Of a DNA stretch of 64,000 bases, positions 23,172-40,565 are shown one piece after another. The translations under genes and the position numbers were made by a program. The DNA comes from Calendula officinalis (Eukaryota; Streptophyta; Magnoliopsida; Asterales; Asteraceae), in the NCBI GenBank assembly GCA_963853835.1, contig OY970830.1, positions 30,837,966 through 30,901,965 of the forward strand, given 5' to 3'. Below the pieces are notes generated by a model. That model saw only the letters and a program-made list of their open reading frames with translations. It was not told the origin of the DNA and made no database searches. Numbering within the stretch: position 1 is the first letter of the stretch; every line of letters begins with the position of its first letter.

Positions 23172-24681
23172 TAAGCTAGTTTTTGTTTGTAAATTAGGGG
23201 GTGTAGTTTGAAATGAGATTTTAGAGTTTGTGATAGAAATGTGAGTTAATGTATACTAACAACTGCTTTTTTTCTTGTAATAGATTTGGTAATATTTGTG
23301 TTTATGTTTTAATTTATGACTAGTACTCCATTTTATTACATGTTGAATCGCCATATTTAAGTATCGCATTAAATCGACTATCAAAGTTTAGAATCTCCAA
23401 AATCCACGAGCTTAAAATAAACAAGCTTGTATTAAACAAACAAATTTGGAGCCAGCGGACGTCTATTATCTAGTGCAAACGCTTGAGAATAGTCACCTCT
23501 TTTATTAATTACATATTCAATAAAGAGTCTTAAATATATAACATTAGTTATAAAAATGATTGCATCATTATTTCAGTTTTTATATAAAAAAATGTTGGAA
23601 TGCATAAAGCTTGACAGATATGTGATCCAAAACTTATGAATTGTGCAAACAAAAGCAACTTTGACAAAAGAGAAAGTTAATAAAACGAAACTCAAAAGAA
23701 TCACAATATTGCATGATCAAAATACGTGTTTAATTTCATGATGTTTTTTGTTGGAGGGAAAACATTATTCCTTTCAACTCTTCTTTTGATGACTATTTTT
23801 GTCTCTAGATTACCAATATCGTCCGAATTCAAAATTTTGAAATACTAATTCAACCTTATTATTTCTTAAACGAAGTTATGAGTAAAATATAAAATAATAA
23901 AATAAGAGGTGAGTTACACCATATCGCAACCGAATCGGATGGGTACCAAATCAAGAATCGGATATTTTTCCACATCATGGACCAATATACCGTACATAAC
24001 TAGTGTCGGACCTAACTAGTCCAGGTTTGGCTCTGTTTGCAATTTTAACGATTTGGGTTGAGTTATATGCAACAATTAATAAAAACTAACACGTAACTAA
24101 GAATTACCACAAAACCTTCATCACGAACTAAACAAAAGCTACATAAAATTCACTTGACTATATGACGAAAGTTGATTTTCTTTAAATGAACACAAATTAA
24201 AGTATGTTTCTACTTTGCTTAAAAATAAATTATTATAAATAAAAAATGAACATTAAATACATTGATAATGTGTCAATTCAAACCCTTAAACAAAATAAAA
24301 GGCTTACAACTTACAAGAAACTACTTTCCCGCTTTGTACCCTTAAAGACCAATCAATTATACAACACCACTAACCCATTAATTAGTTATAAACACAAACC
24401 AAACAACACCACTCAACTCCCATTATAGTAAAATACATATTAAGTAAGATGCCACTTGTCAATTAAAACCAAGTTTATTAGTAAAGATAATATTAATTAA
24501 CTACTCTAATCACTTAGGAATTAGGAAATCACTTTTTGCACAATGGATTATGTCTTCATTTTCATGCAATTTTCAACACCGATATTCTTGCAATTTAGTG
24601 AGAGTCTACCATGTTTTGAATTTCCTTCGATTATCATGTTTTTAGGTATCATCCCTCTATTAATGAAAGTGTAAATATATA
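23172..24681. other. Intergenic downstream of SMXL, no gene seen
   Basis: The first 150 bp are probably SMXL 3' UTR. The rest is AT-rich without supported features. Confidence 0.4.
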
Positions 24682-24939
24682 TTCCCCCGTCCCTTAATAA
24701 AGTTCTTATTTATCCTGGACACAAGTTTTTAAGAGATAATTAGTGGTGAGGTCCTTGGTAATAAAGTTGATTAAAATATAAGGTTATTTTAAAGAAAGTA
24801 TTTTTATTAGATAGTTAGTGGTGAGGTACATGATAATAATATTATTTTATTGATTGGATCTCTCTAATTTGAGAAATAAGAACTTCTTTTTGGGACAAAT
24901 ATTTTAGGAGAAATGAGAACTTTATTAAGGGATGGAGAA
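24682..24939. mobile_element. Stowaway-like MITE
   Basis: 258 bp flanked by TA (24680-24681 and 24940-24941). Ends TTCCCCCGTCCCTTAATAAA and TTTATTAAGGGATGGAGAA are inverted repeats of more than 25 bp, extending into AGTTCTTATTT / AAATGAGAACT. Confidence 0.75.
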
Positions 24940-25732
24940 TATATCCCTATAATATGATCATAAAACAAGCTTCAGTGCACATATATTTGCATTTTATTAA
25001 ATTGTAAAGTGACCTTTTTACCATTGATCAATTACAAAATTCATGAAAAAATAGTGGTAATCAACGTCATCAACCTTATCAAGACAATGCTAAAGAGAAA
25101 AGTAAGAACTACGGGATGCAACATTTTGACAAGATTGTGTAGAAAAATGTGTAATGGGATGTAAATTTAATGATTAACGTCACCCATAAACAAACAAGCG
25201 TCGATCTATAATGACCTTTTTTTCTCCTTTATGCCTTTCTTTTGCAATCACAAATCAATTCTTAAAACACTTTAAACAAGTTTCTTTTTGGTGCATAAGA
25301 TGTGTTCTCACTACTTTCAAATCGTTGCTTATGTTCTCTTAACATTGGATTACTACATGTGAAACCATAGATGACATGATAGGTACTATGGAAAGGTTAG
25401 AGATAGACTCGTAAGTCGTGATAGGGCTACAAATGTTATTTTCCCTCAACTATGATTTGACCAATTTTCATACGCGATCAACTTGTTTAGGTGAATATTA
25501 TTAAATTATTTTTCCCCCATATAGTTACAATTAGTGTTAATTTGTGCGCTCTGTTATTTGCATTTGGATTATGATTTTCAAAATATAATGATTTTGAAAT
25601 TATTGGATTCATGGTTTTAGAAACTAGTTTTATATCTAAAATATGATTAAATTCATTTCCATTCAGTAGCATAATATTACCAAACAGAGGATTCTTCCTT
25701 TTCTCCATTTTCATTCTCTGGCTTTCGATTCC
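24940..25732. other. Intergenic, no gene seen
   Basis: AT-rich. Short open frames have no recognisable content. Confidence 0.4.
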
Positions 25733-25740
25733 CTCCTACC

Positions 25741-26431
25741 TAGGGATGGCAATGGATCGGATGTGGACCGGATGATGCGATGTCCACATCCATATCCATT
25801 TAAATTTACGTCGTCCATATCCATATCCACATCCATTTAAAATCATTGCATCCATCCATATCCATATCCATCGGATTATAGCGGGTAAATGGGTATCCGT
25901 TGGATGTCAAAAAAAAAAAAATATTTTCTAAAGAAAGTAAGATAGTTTTATAAATAAATTTATAATTTTTGTTGAATATGTTCATAGTTTCTTCCAAAAA
26001 GAATATACAAAACGAAAACATAATTACGAATATACATTTGATGCATCGAGGCATTGAACATATTTTGTAACTAATCCCTAAATATTGATTGATACAAATA
26101 AAAACGCAACTTAATATATATAAAAGCCTAGAGTATGATTTGTAATGTTTACAGATTTAGTTATTTTCAATATTATGTTATGTATAAATTTTATTGAATC
26201 AAAGATGTGTAGACATATATTATTAGTTATGTGAAATTGTAATATAAAAAAAGTTAATTTCGGGTTAAGTGGATTCATCCGTGGATTGAAAATCATCATC
26301 CATATCCACTCCAATAAACATCCATATCCGCTCCACATCCGATATTCACCCATTTAACTTCATCCATATCCACCACTGGTGGATCGGATCGGGTGGATGA
26401 TCATCGGATCGGATGATCATTGCCATCCCTA
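25741..26431. mobile_element. hAT-type non-autonomous element, perfect 8-bp duplication
   Basis: 691 bp with ends TAGGGATGGCAATGGATCGG and an inverted GATCATTGCCATCCCTA. It is flanked by a perfect CTCCTACC (25733-25740 and 26432-26439). The subterminal parts are rich in CCATATCCA / GGATCGGATG words and the centre is AT-rich, without a transposase. Confidence 0.9.
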
Positions 26432-26495
26432 CTCCTACCAAATGCACCATGCATGACTTACTATTTCGGGACATATTTGCGTTTATAAAAAATAT

Positions 26496-26567
26496 GCACC
26501 ATACAAGACTTGAACTTGCAACCTCTGCTTTATTAAGACAATATCCTAACCAACTGAGCTATTACAC
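26496..26567 (-). repeat. tRNA-derived (SINE-head-like) sequence
   Basis: The minus strand has a good A box (TAGCTCAGTTGG) and a B-box-like GTTCAAGTC, with TATGGTGCATA after it. The spacing fits a tRNA, but a full cloverleaf is not evident and no poly-A tail was found. Confidence 0.55.
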
Positions 26568-26631
26568 CATATGTTCCTTACTTCATACAAAATTATATTT
26601 ATTAATTCTTTAAATCTTAAAAAGTTAAAAT

Positions 26632-28073
26632 TACCACCGGCATCCACCACCACCAACCACTACCTCGACCACCACCACCACTAGCCATCGTCACTACCGC
26701 CACCATCACCCACCAATTGGTCGTCATCAAATATAATCTTAGGGTACTCGCCGCTGTATTTTACGGATACCCTATGATTTACTATATATATTAAAAATGT
26801 GGACAATAAAATTGGGAAGGAGGGATTAATTTACTTGCATAAATAATTATATATTCAGAGATAAGATACAATTTACTATTTTCAATGCATGAGGTACTTG
26901 TGCTATCATAAAATATGCTCTTTAAAAAAGGATTTACCTAACTTTAATTGCAATTTTCCTTAAAAGTAATGATTGAAGAGATAATCTCATTTAATGACTT
27001 GATGGTTTATGAATGTTAATAAACAAGATGAACTCAGAATAATATTTATTACTTTATTGATATTTTATAGTCATCATTTCTGACAGGCAAAAAGACGATG
27101 AACAACAAAGAAAGGGGAAAGAAAGAAAAAGGCAAAAACACAACTCCTTTTAAGGGTGGTTTAATGCTTTTAATTAAGGGTGGCACCAATTGACCCGGTC
27201 CGATCCAATTCAGATCGGTTTCCGGTTCTCAGTTCAGTTTGAAGAAGCCAGGCCTACATCATAATGTACAATGAAACATAGCAGTATTTGATGTGAATTA
27301 GTAAAAAGAATTACATTTAGTTCTGTATATATATCATTTATTATAAATACACACAAATATATACAAAGCTTCTTTCTTTTTATATATATGATTCTTTTGC
27401 ATGAAAGTAAGGGGAAGCTAGTCTTGGATCTGTTAACCAGATGATAATTTCTTTAGTCTTTAATGGAATCTTTTCTTTCCTTCCCTTTATAGCTCACAAA
27501 AGAAAAGAAAATATAGGTAGATAGAGACAACATGAATCTATCTTTAAAATGTGTGATTCATGATTTGAATTTGATGAGATTGAGGGATCCAAGGGTTGAT
27601 GATTTTAAAGAGTTTTGTGGGGTTGTATGTAGAATGTTGGAAGACCAGTCAAAAAGAGGATAAAAAACAAAAGTAAAAATGAGGGAATGTTTGATCAGAT
27701 CTTAGATATGTTATGATGTTGTTTTTAATGATTATTTGGTCATTGTTTGTCAGCAATGAGATAAAAAGAGATGCAGAAAAAAGAAACAAAGTGACAAGAG
27801 AGAGAGAAATGGTAAACTTTTTGATTTATTTTTCTTTATTTATTTTGTTTTATTATGTGCTTCCCATGCCTATTTTACTTAGGTTTTGTACCCCATAAAA
27901 CTTATTAAACTACCCGTAATGGGTGACCAAACAAAGTTTGGTCATCCTTGCCACATCAGCTTTCTCTCTCCTGATTAAACACATGACCAGGCAGCGATCA
28001 ATAGCCCGTAATGGGTGACCGAATCGGCGACCAATTTTTTTTTTAATTTTTTTTTTTAAATTTTCGTTTTATT
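26632..28073. other. Intergenic, no gene seen
   Basis: 26636-26720 is a CCACCACCA-type simple sequence. 27177-27245 carries an AGGGTGGCACC..CCGGTCCGATCC motif like an hAT terminus, without a partner. 27379-27445 resembles 19428-19497 upstream of SMXL. 27912-28040 holds two direct copies of CCCGTAATGGGTGACC. Confidence 0.4.
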
Positions 28074-28120
28074 AATATATATATATATAATATTTATTTT
28101 ATATATAATATATTATTAAA

Positions 28121-28175
<55 letters not shown>
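28074..28175. repeat. (TA)n-rich tract, left flank of element A
   Basis: It ends in about 25 uninterrupted TA units that abut the first base of element A. Confidence 0.85.
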
Positions 28176-28179
<4 letters not shown>

Positions 28180-29773
28180 AGGATTCCATACAGAACCCGT
28201 TTTAATAACAGAACTCGTAGAACCCAATCTGGACCATTAGATTATAATATTGATGGCTGAGATTAGTTGTGCTATTTTTGTAAATAAATCGAATTTCATT
28301 TTTGGTAACTGATATATAATAAGGGTAAAATGGGTATTGTAAGAAAATAAAAAAACCCCTAATAACCCTAACATGTACGTAGGGTATCCCCATTTTTAGT
28401 TCTCTCTCTACCAACGCCGCTACACTCCTAAACCGTAAAAACCTTTCGCCGCCTCATGGCTGTGAGCCTGTGATTCATCAGCAAACGGATTCACACCACA
28501 AACCGTGGATTACAAATCATATCAGTTAACAATTGAATATAGTGAATTTCGGCATTGATTCTCAATTTTTTTTTTGTCATGCGTCGTTTAATTTTTGAGA
28601 AATCTGCCAGGTTCTTATTCTTCTCGTCAGATATGGCTTTTGCTCCATCAATTTCAGGTGTTTATCTATCTTACTTGTGTTAATTAGGATTATTGATTTT
28701 TAATTTGGTTTGATGGACTTCGTATTGAATTTGGCAATGCCAATTGAATGTGTGGAGTTTAATGCTCTTAACGTCACTATGTTTTCTTTTGATCGATTCC
28801 ATACTTCATTATAAAATCTATTGCTCTGAATTATAATGTGTTAATTTAAGGGAGGATTCAAGCTGGTGGATTTGTATTGGTCTTTGAAATTATTGTCAGT
28901 TTTATAGAACATGATTAAGTAATTTATTGTTATAATTTCTTAAAGTTTCTTTCTTAATTTATTGTTTCATTACTAAACTTTATTTGTTAATATATTATCA
29001 GGACAATATATCACGTGAATCTGAAACAATGATCTTGGTTGATCATCCAAATGTTCTTAAATCACATGGATTACGCTGACAGAGATGGTGATGGTCAAGT
29101 TGTTCGGTTTTATAAATAGCTCTCGTATTATTCTGTCAGTTTGTATAGAACGTTGTCTTTTGTTGTATAATTTGTTTGAAGAACAACATAATCTCATTTT
29201 CAATGTCTTATGGGAAATGGCTGTTAGCACCAACAAGGGTCTAAAAATGAAGATCAATACATAAGAGAAAAAGGAATAGATGAAGATCAATACATATATG
29301 TTTTCTTTTGTACATATATGGAGAATTAATACATATGTGTTGTAATTTTCAGATAGGTGTTATTTTTATATACATGTATGTATTTGTATTTAATTCTTAT
29401 TATTTTTGTAAATACTTTGGAAGCAGTTATTGTAGCATACATATATGTATTTGTATAACATGTATGTATTTATATTCTTATGTATAAAAACATTAATGTT
29501 TTATATGTATGGACATTAATGTATTAAAACGGTTATACATATATGCAGATCCGCAAATATAACATATATGTATCATTGAAATTCCGAATTTAATTTTTAG
29601 ATTTTAAGAAATTTACAAAAAAGGAAACAAAAAATAAAAATGCAAAATGTCGTAAATACCCCCAAACCATTAAATGAATTAAATAATCAGAAATTAATTT
29701 ATTAAATTCTGATTGGTTAAAAATAGTTCTACCGGTTCTGTAAATAATATGAGTTCTGTATGGAATTCGACCC
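28176..29773. mobile_element. TA-microsatellite element A, non-autonomous
   Basis: About 1.6 kb. The left end is GTGAAGGATTCCATACAGAAC. The right end read on the minus strand is AGGGTCGAATTCCATACAGAAC. The inverted similarity continues for about 50 bp through further ACAGAAC and GTAGAAC words. Both sides are (TA)n, so no target duplication can be told apart from the repeat. The interior has a CT-rich leader-like stretch (28380-28640) and many ACATATATGTAT words but no coding capacity. See elements B to E. Confidence 0.7.
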
Positions 29774-31563
<1,790 letters not shown>

Positions 31564-32251
31564 TTATGTACTTGGGTCTTTCCCAAACCTCATCATAGCA
31601 TGAGTTGCAAACATGGAGGCCCTTTTAGTCATCGCTATGATTTGACCAACTAGTGGCACATTAGAAGTCTCTTTATTCCACAATGGCTTCTTGTTCCAAC
31701 TGTACACATTTGTTAAGGTAGTCAATTGGGTTGACTTTTATCTCAAACGGGTCAAGTAAAAAAAGGGAATATGTTAAATGGTTGTCAAATAGGTTAAACG
31801 GGTTGAACATGTAAAGGAATTCTTAAGAAGAAATAATGAATTACCAATCTTCATGGCGAATAACTTTCCCGTTTTCTACATAAAGCTTGATGAGTGATAT
31901 CATATCGATATCTTTTCCCATGAATTTGTAGTATTGTTTGTTGTCAATGAGTACCTATTATATTTAAAAAAATTAAAAAAATATAAAAAAAAGAACACAA
32001 AATAAACATAAAACGTGTTCTGAACGATTATTAACCTCTGTTCTTCCATGAGGAAGCATATTTTCTTTAATGTTGTACTCTACAATTCTTGATTCACTAA
32101 AAACCTGCAACTTATGAATAAAAAACTTAATGTATGAAGTAACAGTTTCAAGTATATGATTACCGATTTGACCCATTAGAAATAAAACACAACCAAAAGT
32201 GACCCATTAATAAACGGGTCAAAATTTCCACCTCAAAGAAATGAAATTTTA

Positions 32252-32300
<49 letters not shown>

Positions 32301-32950
32301 GAAAAGGAGACTAGGAAAGGAGCTTCGGCATTGCCATCACCCCTCCCCAATCCCACCAAAAAATATTATATATATCAACCAAATAAGAGTACAAATACAA
32401 TCAAAAACCAAGCTCAAACCATACAAATGAAATTTTAAGTTAATATGACCTTTGAAAGAGAATAAAACGCTGACTTGATTTCCTTTACTCTGAAATCAAA
32501 ATTAGAGTTTATATGAGTATAAACATAGTTTTTTTTTTTTTTTTTTAAGAAATCAAATTATAGAATTGTGCTTACCCACGAGCACACATAAGTGGATCTT
32601 CAAATGATGCATTTGGAGCATAAATTTCAAAATCTCGAGGTAAGGCACGTGATGCATACCTTAAACAAGTGACATTGAGTCATTAAGATTAGTTAACAAA
32701 TTGTTAAATGTGTAACAAAATAGTAAACCCTAAGATAGTATATAACCACATAGGCACAATCCTACTTGATGAACAAAACATTTTCGAATAAAAATATCTA
32801 ATCAACAAAATGTTAAATTCAAATGAATCAATTGAAGCATAAACTCAATATGAGGGAGTAAATCATCCGAAACTTTTTTAGACTGATTGATATCACTAGA
32901 TCCTTTATCACCTGTTTCTCTCTGTTGATCATTTTTTAGCTCACCGGTAT
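31564..32950 (-). CDS. NTF2/SnoaL-like domain protein of unknown function
   Basis: Read on the minus strand, exons about 32845-32950 (5' edge uncertain), 32576-32659, 32450-32489, 32036-32104, 31845-31954 and 31564-31699 join in frame with GT-AG sites. The product reads ...SDDLLPHIE, YASRALPRDFEIYAPNASF, EDPLMCARGVKEIKSAFYSL and so on, with IDMISLIKLYVENGKVIRHE near the end, and stops after MMRFGKDPST. The fold signature (a DPL motif, then SAFYSL, a KFMGKD..LIKLYVENGKV strand pair and HED) matches a conserved plant family of small NTF2/SnoaL-like proteins with no known role. The start is not resolved. ATGs near 33111 and 33236 are candidates. The 32105-32449 intron holds an L1-like insertion. 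Confidence 0.75.
32256..32424 (-). mobile_element. 5'-truncated L1-like retroposon with poly-A and 17-bp duplication
   Basis: A run of about 44 T (32254-32297) is the poly-A tail on the minus strand, after ...TCTCCTTTTCCTT. The insert is flanked by a 17-bp direct repeat (32239-32255 and 32425-32441, core ATGAAATTTTAAGTT), a long target duplication typical of LINE-machinery insertions. It lies in sense orientation in an intron of the NTF2-like gene. About 125 bp of 3' end is kept. Confidence 0.8.
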
Positions 32951-33059
32951 CTTCACATTCACATTAAACTCAAAATCATCAGTACGTCAACTAAAAAAAA
33001 CACTAATACTTCCTATTCATACAAAATTCATTCATTGTAACAAAAAATTGATGATTAAA

Positions 33060-33380
33060 AAGTGAAATTGAAGAAAGCAACTGCGCCTTTTGAGTGAGTT
33101 TCCATGGCGGATTTAAGTAAATTGTTCGATGAAGATGATGATGAATACGAGATTGCAAATGGTTGAAGTGGAGAACGATGATGAAGAAGAAGTGAAGTCG
33201 AGCGCAATTCAGCGATAAAGATTTTGGAAGGAATCATGTGATTTTTCCGCCATTAGCCTTCAGCATTTCAGCTTCAAGTTTGATCCGTTTTCATTAGACG
33301 GATCGACTAGAAACCCGATTGTATGGCGTAAAATTCTCCACCGCTATGCTCAAAATTTAACGAATAATTGAATAGAAAAA
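33060..33380. other. Coding-like segment at the 5' side of the NTF2-like gene
   Basis: The plus strand shows coding-like text broken by stops: MADLSKLFDEDDDEYEIANG from 33103, then SLDGSTRNPIVWRKILHRYA near 33285. The minus strand has a 60-codon frame from 33237. The two strands share the CCATGG start context near 33103-33112. This may be a shared promoter with the first exon of the minus gene, or a gene remnant on the plus strand. It cannot be settled from the sequence. Confidence 0.3.
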
Positions 33381-33887
33381 TTAGAAGAGAATCATATTAT
33401 TTGTGTTGGTGTTTCTACTATTAATTCATTAAAAAAATTCATATTATTTTGATACTTATCTTAATCAATATATAAATAAATATGCATAAATAGTAAACAA
33501 TGATCATTATGGAAATATAATTGATAAAAAGAAGAGTGTACAATAAGGGTGTGCTTGGTTGGAGGTATTGAGTGTGAGTAATGAAATTGATTATCATTGA
33601 ATATGCTTGTTTTGTTTCAAGGTAATCAATCATTGTCCAATAGTAAGTAATACATCATTACCCACCAATTAGGGGTAATGGACCACAAAATGCTTTAACC
33701 CACCACTTTATTATTATTATTATTAGAGCTTATTATTATTATTATTATTATTACTATTAATATTAATATATATAATATATATTATTATTATATTAATAAT
33801 ATAATTATTATATTAATTTATATATTATATTATATTATATAATAATAATATATATTATTATTTTATATAATATAATTATTATTATTA

Positions 33888-34200
33888 CTACCTCCGTATC
33901 AAAATAAGTGATACACTTTCCTAAAAGGGGTGGAACAAAATAAGTGATACACTTCAAAATCTTTCCTTATTTGGCAAAAAAGTGGGACTCATTCTCCACT
34001 AACTATCTACTTTAATAAAGTAAAATTACTCTTTTACCCTTACTTTTACTTTTAAACATCATTAATTGCACTACATCCAAAAGAAGTGGGTCTCATTATC
34101 CACTAACTATCCACTTTATACTATTTTAAATCACTTTCCAATCTTTTGCCTCAAAAACCACAATTTGTCAAATGTATCACTTATTTTGATACGGAGATAG
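33888..34200. mobile_element. Stowaway-like MITE, copy 1
   Basis: 313 bp with ends CTACCTCCGTATCAAAATAA and TTATTTTGATACGGAGATAG, flanked by TA (33886-33887 and 34201-34202). It sits in AT-only sequence. Confidence 0.85.

Positions 34201-37175
<2,975 letters not shown>

Positions 37176-37215
<40 letters not shown>
37176..37215. repeat. (TA)n microsatellite between elements C and D
   Basis: Roughly 20 TA units and nothing else between the two element ends. Confidence 0.9.
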
Positions 37216-37219
<4 letters not shown>

Positions 37220-37509
37220 GGATTTCACACAGAACCAAAATAATCTACAGAACTTTTAGAACTATTTTAGACTAATGATAATCAAGATAAATCAATTTCA
37301 TTTAATATTTATATTTAAGTATGTAAGGGCAGTATAGGCAAATCAGAATTTTCGGTTTTTGGAAATTCCTAAGAAATAGGATCGGTTGTTTTAACCCTAG
37401 TAAATCCTGTACGTTTATTCTACCGTCATTAATCGTCTTCTTCACTGCTAATCATCTCGTTCTTCCATATTTCATGATTTTCATGTAAATATTGGTTACA
37501 GTATCCAAG

Positions 37510-40500
37510 ATGTCGCATGATGATGATGGAATTCGAAATAATGAAGATCATCCAATACACAACGGCATTATCGACATATATGATGATAGTTATTGCGATC
37601 AAGATCCTCAAAATATGGAATTCCAGTCAGAGGATGATATTCAGTATCAACCAGGTTTAATTTATTTTTTTTAAATGCGTGTTATTATTATTACTTTGTG
37701 ATATTCGTTTAGCTATTCGTTTGAATCCTTTGTAAGATACGTATTTTGTGTTTGATTGGTATGTTTATTTCATACGGAAATTCAATATTTTACACTTTTT
37801 GGAACAGTTATGAATGGTTTACATTTTTTTATATAGTTAATGTGTATGACGTTTTTTATCATGCATTCATGTATGTAATGTGCTTTTTATTTGTTAATGA
37901 TGGAGTGATACACCGATGTTACTGTGTTTTTATTTGTTAATGATGGAGTGATACACTGATGTTACTGTGTTTTTATATGTTAATGATGTAGTGATACACT
38001 GATGTTATACACTGATGTTTTTATTTGTTAATGATGGAGTGATACAACGATGTTATACACTGATGTTTTACATTTTTCATATTATGCAGATCAAGATGAT
38101 GAATTGGATATTAATGACATTGAGCGTGTATTCACTCCTGGCAAGAGTACTTATTGGGTCCCAACAGTAAATGTAGACGAGAAACCAAAGTTAGGTGACA
38201 TGTTTGATAATTTCGATCTTTGCTATGATATGTACAAACTATATTCGCAGAAGGCTAGATTTAATATTTGTAAATTTGGCATAAAAAAGTACAAGGGGCA
38301 GATTACTCATAGGTATGTTATTTGCAACCGTGCCGGTAAGTCTAGGAATAAAGAGGAAACAAATACAGTCAATGATAATGTAGATGGGAGTTGTAAACAA
38401 AAGCGTAAAACTGTTTCAAAGTTAACTGGTTGCCCAGCCATGATTGCGTTTAAATTGGTTAAAGGAACTGAATCATTTGAAGTGTATAAATTTGTTGAGA
38501 ATCATAATCATCCACTAATGAGTGCCATTGATATGGATTTATCTCAAGCACATAGAAAATTAGAGTATTCTGACTGTCACTTTATACATCGTGCGTCGTT
38601 GATTAATATAAGTGCAACAAAAGCCCACAGATTGAAAGTTTCGCAAATGGGTGGATATGATAGTGTTCGTGGGACGCCCCTTGATTGGAGGAATTTTAGA
38701 AGAACGTTGAAAAAATATATTGGCGACCAAGATGCACAAATGTTTGTAGATAAAATGTTACACAAGCAGGCGCATGTTTCAGGGTTTTCATTTGAATATC
38801 ACTTACGGGATTCAAAGCTCGTTAGTATGTACTGGGCTGATGAGACTATGAAAGCGAATTATGATGTTTTTGGGGATGTTATCTCATTCGACGCTACTTT
38901 TAAGACCAACAAGTAATATTCTAATTATATACCTTTGATAATTATTTTTTACATACACTAACATTTTTTTATGTTTTGAAGATATGATTTTGTGTTTGTG
39001 CCATTTACCGGTATCGACAACCACAAAAAAGGTGTCACATTGGGGGCAGGTTTATTATCTGATGAAACGTTTGATTCTTATTGTTGGTTGTTGGAAGCCT
39101 TTTTGAAAGTCCATCGAAAGCAGCCCCCACTAGCGTTAACCGATCAAGATCCTGCATTAACAAAGGCTATAAAAAAGATTTTTCCAGAATCACGACATAG
39201 GCTATGCATGTGGCATATAACACAGAAACTCCCTATTAAGGTATTAATAGTTTAATTATTCTCAGACACTAATGTATTCGTACGTGTGTAATGTATATAT
39301 CGATGAAGAAAAATTTGAGGAAAGGTGGGGTGATTTAATGAGTCTATATAATTTGTGGGGGAATAAATGGCTGTCCGACATGTATGCTATTAGACAAAGC
39401 TGGATACCGGCTTATTTTAAGGATATCCCGATGTGTGGTTTGATGAAGACAACTTCTCGTTCCGAGAGTGTGAATGCTTTCTTTCAACAATTTTTAAAAG
39501 GTGGTGACACTTTTGTTGAATTTATGTTGAGTTTTGAAACAGCCATGGACAAACAAAGGTACAACCAACGATTGCTCGACAATAAAGTAAACGGTGCATC
39601 TATGCGAAAGCGCACCGATTTACCTATTGAGCTGCATGCTCGTGATGTTTACACACATGCGGTATTCAACGATGTTCAACAAGAAATTCATGACGGGTTA
39701 TATTCGTGTTCCCAAATGCAGTCAGTTGAGGATGGTGATGTTCAGACGTGCAACATATTATATACTGACAAGCAAAGTGAAGTTGTTGTTACAACAAATG
39801 TAAGTATTTTTGCAAATCGAGTATTCCGACTATACGGTTTTTTTATTATATGTTGCAATCGTAAGTTTGCCATATTGTTTTAATTTTATCATTCTTTTAC
39901 AGGTAGTATACAACAAACAAACTGGTTCAATAACATGTTCATGCGGTAATTATGTTCGTCACGGGTATTTATGTCGTCACATTTTTTGTGTTCTTAAAAA
40001 CAATTTTGTTGATAGAATACCAAATGCTTACATAAATGTTCGGTGGACCAAAAATCCCTTACCAGCGAATATTATTGCGTCCAGAAATAAATATGCCCAT
40101 TCACTTGAAGAGTATGAAAAATTAGCATCTGATGTTCACGTAGTAGTAGACGATTGTCTAAGCTTCATGCATGAAAATGTACCACTATTAAAACAGTATC
40201 TTAAAAATCAGGAAGAATTGAAAAGTAAGCTGGGAGATGAATTGCAAATAAATAAGAAGGTTCAAAACGACGACGAATGTTGTTCTCATATGTTACGTGC
40301 CACACGACGTAAAAATGTTGAAGTCGTGAACCCAGACAAATCTAGGCATAAGGGGTGTAAAAGGATTAAAAGTGCTGCTGAGATTGCTAAAAAAGCCTCT
40401 TCATCTAAATCATCTAGGAAGATACCTTTCAAATCTCGCCAGTGTAGCGTTTGTCAAGAATTTGGACACAATAGGCGTAAACATGAAAAAGATGGAGTAG

Positions 40501-40565
40501 AAGAAAATTTCGATGATGAGGCAGACCAAGTTGAATCTGAAGGAGAAGAAGACTTTGAGGATTGA
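37510..40565 (+). CDS. FAR1/FHY3-like MULE transposase
   Basis: Exons 37510-37654, 38090-38912, 38982-39240, 39266-39799 and 39903-40565 keep frame and give about 807 residues. An acidic N-terminus is followed by a FAR1 zinc-binding domain (near 90-170: YVICNRAG, LTGCPAMI, FVENHNHPL). The MULE transposase domain shows the DDE core (FDATF with D316, LTDQDP with D377, SRSESVNAFF for the Glu) and CMWHI. A SWIM zinc finger (CSCG...LCRH, Cys599, Cys601, Cys610, His612) and a final knuckle-like CSVCQEFGHNRRKH follow. It would bind the element ends and catalyse DNA cleavage in the nucleus. Oddity: the gap between exons 3 and 4 is only 25 nt (39241-39265), too short for a normal plant intron, and reading through it meets a stop. 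The copy may therefore be inactive. The enclosing TIRs favour a transposon gene over a host FRS gene. Confidence 0.85.

Noticed and set aside
37510..40565. Host FAR1-RELATED SEQUENCE gene
   Set aside because: The gene lies inside paired inverted ends with (TA)n flanks and an Ulp1-like partner, which fits a MULE better. A host role is not fully excluded.
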